Positions 60,793-64,000 of a DNA stretch of 64,000 nucleotides are shown piece by piece. Origin of the DNA: Amycolatopsis keratiniphila subsp. keratiniphila (GTDB lineage: Bacteria; Actinomycetota; Actinomycetes; Mycobacteriales; Pseudonocardiaceae); the NCBI RefSeq assembly GCF_001620365.2, contig NZ_LQMT02000008.1, positions 124,001-188,000 on the forward strand. Direction: 5' to 3'. The notes beneath the pieces are model-generated. The model saw only the letters and a list, made by a program, of their open reading frames with translations, was not told where the DNA came from and did no database searches. The number at the start of each line of letters is the position of its first letter. Position 1 is the first letter of the stretch. The translations under genes were made by a program, and so were the position numbers.

Positions 60793-61245
60793 TCACAGGG
60801 CGGCGCCGAGTTCCCGAGTGATCCGGTGCGCCGCCTCCGCGACGGCGCGGCCGTGTTCGTCGAACACCGCATCGACCATCCGCACGGTCGGGCCGGACAC
60901 GGATACGGCACCGATCGGGGGGGGGGGGGCGTCCGCGTCCAGGATCGCCGCGCCGACGGCGACGATGCCGTCACTGAGGCGTTCCTGGTTGAGATACCGG
61001 CCACGGGCCCGAATTCCCGCCAGCCTGGCACGCAGCGCGTCCGGATCGACGATGGTGCGCCGGGCGGAGGCGTCGAGCGGGATGCGGTAGCCCAGCGGCA
61101 GGAACACGCGCAGGGAATGCGTGGTGTCGAGTCGCTCGAGGAGCACCAGTTCCCGGCCATCGGCGGCGGCCAGGTGGATGGTCTCTCCGGTGCCGGGCTG
61201 CAGTTCGTACAGGATCGGCAACGCGCGTTCCCACAGCCCCCGGCG
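60793..61245 (-). pseudogene. Truncated IclR family regulator (effector domain only)
   Basis: The minus strand reads ILYELQPGTGETIHLAAADGRELVLLE and continues through DGIVAVGAAILD to RITRELGAAL, the IclR effector-binding domain. The N-terminal winged HTH is missing; the frame starts at the junction with the broken chitinase near 61245. A G13 run at 60917-60929 lies inside the domain (Pro codons on this strand). Not expected to bind DNA. Confidence 0.75.
60917..60929. repeat. G13 homopolymer inside the IclR remnant
   Basis: Thirteen consecutive G on the plus strand. Length is slippage-prone and may also be a sequencing weak point. Confidence 0.8.
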
Positions 61246-62061
61246 CCGCGACCGCGGACTCCCGGCGCGCCTTCGTCAAGTCCTTTGTGGACAAATGGCT
61301 GAGCGCATTCCCTGCCGGGCTGGTCGACGGATTCGACGTCGACTGGGAGTTCCCGGTCTCCGGAGGGCTGCCCAGTATCGGCAACTCGCCGGCCGACCGC
61401 GCGAACTTCACCTAGCTGCTCAAGAAATTCCGGGCACAATTGCAGCGCTATGCCCGCGAACACGGCAGGCCCGGCCGCGCCATGAAGCTGTCCGCGGATA
61501 ACCCCGCGGGCCGTGTCCAAGACGACGGACCCGGGACCGGGGGCGCGCCCTGCGACGCGTCCAACAGTTTCGACCTGCGTGAAGTCGGCAGGCTCGTCGA
61601 CATCTTCAACCTGATGACCTACGACTTCTGCACGGGCTACTCGAAGTTCTCCTGCTTCACCGACCCGCTGGTCAAGCGGCCCGGTGATCCGAACGACGAG
61701 TACAACAACAACGTCGGCGCGCTGAAGTACATGACCGACCACGGTGTCCCGCGTGAGAAGATCGTCCTCGGCGTTCCCTTCTACGGCCGGGCGGTTCCTC
61801 GACTACAAGGTCCTCATGGGCCCGGAGTGGGCCGGGGACCCCGGATTCCGCAAGGGCTGGGGCCCGATCGTGCGCTCGCCGTACCTCTGGAACCCGGGAA
61901 AGAAGATCTGGGTGAGCTACGAGAACCCGTGGTCCATTCAGGCCCGCTCACTGTTCGCGAAACGCCACCGCCTGGCGGGCATGATGATGTGGGAGTTGGG
62001 GGCCGACGATCCGCAGCACGGTCTTCTCACCACGATGACCGGGCCCTGGCTCCGGTCCTGA
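61245..62061 (+). pseudogene. GH18 chitinase, truncated and frameshifted
   Basis: The plus strand encodes FVKSFVDKWLSAFPAGLVDG followed by the GH18 catalytic DGFDVDWEFP, then is interrupted by TAG at 61413-61415, continues as LLKKFRAQL...MKLSADNPAG...FNLMTYDF...KIVLGVPFYGRA, shifts frame near 61795, and resumes RFLDYKVLMGPEW...GMMMWELGADD to a stop at 62061. The 5' part, including the first half of the barrel, is absent. The catalytic Glu would be present, but the product is broken three times. A former chitinase. Confidence 0.85.
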
Positions 62062-62159
62062 TGCAACGGCCGGCGTTGAGGAATCGTCCTCACCGGCGCA
62101 CGACGTTTCACCTTCATGGCCCACACAACCCAACACAGGGCATGAGGTTCGGCCACACT

Positions 62160-62170
62160 CCCCCCCCCCC
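62160..62170. repeat. C11 homopolymer between chitinase remnant and TPR protein
   Basis: Eleven C on the plus strand, in the 186-bp gap between the pseudogene and the TPR gene stop. Confidence 0.7.
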
Positions 62171-62247
62171 GGTCACGGTTTCCCCTCCGCTCGAGGAACG
62201 TGCGTTGGCCGGACCCAGTCTGGCCAACGCACAACCATCCGAACCGC

Positions 62248-64000
62248 TCAGCCGAGCCGGGCCCGCACCTCCCTTGCCTCCTTCAAACGTGGCGCGTACG
62301 CGGGATCGGCCGCGGCGAGCTGCTCGTACAGGTCCACCGCCTGCTGAGCGGGCTGTTTCGCCTCCTCGTTCCGGCCGGCGGCGATGAGGAATTTCGCCAG
62401 CTGGAGGGCCGCATCGGCCAGCTGCGGGCGGTACGCACCGCCGCCGTCGAGAAGTGCCTGGTAGATCTCTCTCACTTCCTTCTGCGCGACCGCCGCGTCG
62501 GCGGGTTCGCCCGCCGCGGAGAACCGGAACGCGAGATTGTTCAGTGCCCAGGCCAGTCCCGGTTTGTCCCCGAGTTCCCGATAGACGGCGACACCGTCAC
62601 GGGCGGCCTGGATCGCCTCCTCGTGCAGCCCCGCCTGCTGGGCGAACGACCCCAGGATGACGTACGCGGAACCCAGCAACGGCTTCTGCGCCGGATCCGC
62701 CGCCGCCAGGACCCGGTAGAGATCGCGGCTCTCCCGCTGCGCCACCACCGCGTCCGACGCCTTGCCCGCCGCCGAATACCGGTAGCCCAGGTTGTTCAAC
62801 GCCCACGCCAGACCGGCCCAGTCCCCGAGTTCCCGATAGACGGCCACGCCGTCACGGGCGGCCTGGATCGCCTCCTCGTGCAGACCCGCCTGCTGCGCGA
62901 ACGACCCCAGGACGACGTGAGCCAAGGCCAAAGCCCGGCGTTGCCCGGGATCCGCCGTCGCGAGGTCCCGGTAGAGATCGCGGCTCTCCCGCTGCGCCAC
63001 CACCGCGTCCGACGCCTTACCGGCGGCCGAATACCGGTAGCCCAGATTGTTCAACGCCCACGCCAACCCCGATTTGTCGCCGAGAGCGCGGAACCGGGCG
63101 ACACCGTCCTTGGTCACGCCGATCGCTTCGTCATGCCCGCCCGCATTGGTGAGGAACGAGCCGAGGACGACCAGCGCGCGGGCCAGGTCGGCACCGGAAT
63201 CCGCCAGCGAGCGCCACAGGGTCACCGCCTGGCGCTGCGTGTTCACCGCGTCGGTGGCCTTGCTCTCTCGGGAGAACTGCACCGCGAGCCTGCTCAGGCG
63301 GCCGGCGAGGGTGACCATGCCCGCGCGTTCGCCAGGACTGGGCCGGTACCCGGGTTTCGGCCACTCGGTCGTGGTCACCGGTCCACCGGCGATCGCCTTC
63401 CTCAGGAACCGGTTCTCCGACGGCCGCACCACCGCGGGATCGGCCTTCCCGTCGCCGTCGTAGTCCGCGGGGACCGGCAGGTCTCCGGTGCGCCCGAGGT
63501 TCGTCGTCCGCTCAGGCCCGCCGGTGGACGGCCGCACGGTCCAGGTGCCGTCCTCCGGCCGCCAGAAGGCGGCGTCCTCCTTGCGGTCTCCGTCGTAGTC
63601 GGCGTCGACCGCGATCTTCGCGGGAATGGGGTCGACCGGCGGGCCCACCTCGGCCGTGGGATGAATTGTCTTCGTGACCAGCCACAGGTTCCGCACCTGG
63701 TCACGGACATCCGGCAAGGCCTCGTCCGATCTGTCCTTGCGGCCCTTGAACGCCGCGGCGTAGCGCTCGGTCAGTTTCGCCAGCCTGCCCCTGCCGTCCT
63801 CGGCAAGGCAGGCAAGCAAAGGGTCCTCGGTCCGGACGCCCTCGGGCTTGGCGCACGGCGCGTCCCGTTCGGATAGCAACTCCTGTTTCCAGGCGGGGAT
63901 TCCGTGTGCCAGATTCGACGCGGCCGTCTCGTAGATCCGCGACAGCTGGTTCGGCACGACTTCGTCCGCGGAGTTGGTGAAGACACCGAACGCGCCGTAG
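62248..64000 (-). CDS. FG-GAP/VCBS-like and TPR repeat protein, N-terminus cut by window edge
   Basis: The open frame continues to the right edge (584 codons visible); sequence at the edge reads FGVFTNSADEVVPNQLSRIYE, so the true start lies outside. Visible parts: an N-terminal segment, then two FG-GAP/VCBS-like units with DADYDGDRKEDAAFWRP and PADYDGDGKADPAVVRP (Ca-binding DxDxDG loops), then TPR repeats (ALNNLGYRYSAAGKASDAVVAQRES). Three TPR blocks are near-identical with a 255-bp period. Such proteins are usually exported and bind partners through TPRs; function unknown. The upstream part may carry a peptidase or hydrolase domain. Confidence 0.82.
   Translation of the reverse strand, partial: YGAFGVFTNSADEVVPNQLSRIYETAASNLAHGIPAWKQELLSERDAPCAKPEGVRTEDPLLACLAEDGRGRLAKLTERYAAAFKGRKDRSDEALPDVRDQVRNLWLVTKTIHPTAEVGPPVDPIPAKIAVDADYDGDRKEDAAFWRPEDGTWTVRPSTGGPERTTNLGRTGDLPVPADYDGDGKADPAVVRPSENRFLRKAIAGGPVTTTEWPKPGYRPSPGERAGMVTLAGRLSRLAVQFSRESKATDAVNTQRQAVTLWRSLADSGADLARALVVLGSFLTNAGGHDEAIGVTKDGVARFRALGDKSGLAWALNNLGYRYSAAGKASDAVVAQRESRDLYRDLATADPGQRRALALAHVVLGSFAQQAGLHEEAIQAARDGVAVYRELGDWAGLAWALNNLGYRYSAAGKASDAVVAQRESRDLYRVLAAADPAQKPLLGSAYVILGSFAQQAGLHEEAIQAARDGVAVYRELGDKPGLAWALNNLAFRFSAAGEPADAAVAQKEVREIYQALLDGGGAYRPQLADAALQLAKFLIAAGRNEEAKQPAQQAVDLYEQLAAADPAYAPRLKEAREVRARLG
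62531..63060 (-). repeat. 255-bp tandem internal duplications in the TPR protein gene
   Basis: CCCAG-x-TTGTTCAACGCCCACGCC-type sequence recurs at about 63041 and 62786, and in diverged form near 62531, giving a regular 255-bp (85-codon) period. The two upstream copies are nearly identical in DNA (GLAWALNNLGYRYSAAGKAS in both), showing recent duplication; the last has diverged. Confidence 0.8.

Noticed and set aside
1..64000. CRISPR array, rRNA, riboswitch or insertion sequence
   Set aside because: No regularly spaced repeats, conserved rRNA segments, aptamer cores or transposase frames were found on either strand.

Overview
The window is high-GC actinobacterial chromosome. Many GTG starts, the gene families present and the large perfect GC-rich hairpins suggest Pseudonocardiales, most likely Amycolatopsis; the genus is an inference. 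Apart from one tRNA-Leu(GAG) at 49660-49743 there are no RNA genes, and I see no rRNA, CRISPR array, IS element, integrase or replication origin. The text is mostly accessory chromosome: secreted enzymes, small catabolic operons, and many regulator genes paired with a divergently transcribed target across a short intergenic region that carries a visible palindrome.

1-8.6 kb: an edge-truncated tripeptidyl-aminopeptidase-type hydrolase, a siderophore-interacting flavoprotein, a flavodoxin, and a beta-lactamase control locus (class A lipoprotein beta-lactamase divergent from a LysR regulator that overlaps a leaderless beta-lactamase-like serine protein, as in the blaL/blaA/blaB locus of Streptomyces cacaoi). 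A secreted VWA/Calx-beta protein and an unknown exported protein follow. 8.9-12.8 kb: MarR/RidA with two operators, an anti-sigma-type ATPase, a nucleotidyltransferase, and NmrA/TetR with two near-identical operators. 12.8-23 kb: a multidomain GH87 alpha-1,3-glucanase, two trypsin-family proteases, regulators, small proteins and an M64 peptidase. 23-36 kb: a luciferase-like monooxygenase operon, a PEBP-SRPBCC fusion with a divergent GntR regulator, a GH84-type beta-N-acetylglucosaminidase, an LVIVD/His-rich envelope pair, a DUF222-HNH gene under an SOS-like box, and an Lrp/AsnC regulator. 36-49.5 kb: amidohydrolase plus MHS-type transporter, GMC oxidoreductase plus aldehyde dehydrogenase, acyl-CoA dehydrogenase plus class III CoA-transferase, a hydrolase, and a streptogrisin-like protein that has lost its whole catalytic triad.

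49.7-56.3 kb is a small accessory block next to the tRNA: a decayed Rhs-like remnant, a SMI1/KNR4-type protein, an unknown protein, and a tightly overlapping three-gene operon encoding an NrtR-like Nudix regulator, an MTAN/PNP-superfamily nucleosidase and a TPR-like membrane protein. The nucleosidase and the membrane protein share a short Gly/Gln-rich motif, encoded by an identical 20-bp stretch. With a perfect palindrome just upstream of the first gene, this looks like a self-regulated conflict or defence module and is the most interesting locus here.

56.4-64 kb: MarR/SDR, a two-component system, a DUF6326-like membrane protein, a gene graveyard (orphan ORF, truncated IclR with a G13 run, broken GH18 chitinase), and a large FG-GAP/TPR protein running off the right edge with 255-bp internal duplications. 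The secreted GH87, GH84, broken GH18, two active-type proteases and M64 peptidase together suggest a saprophytic lifestyle degrading fungal and bacterial wall polymers.
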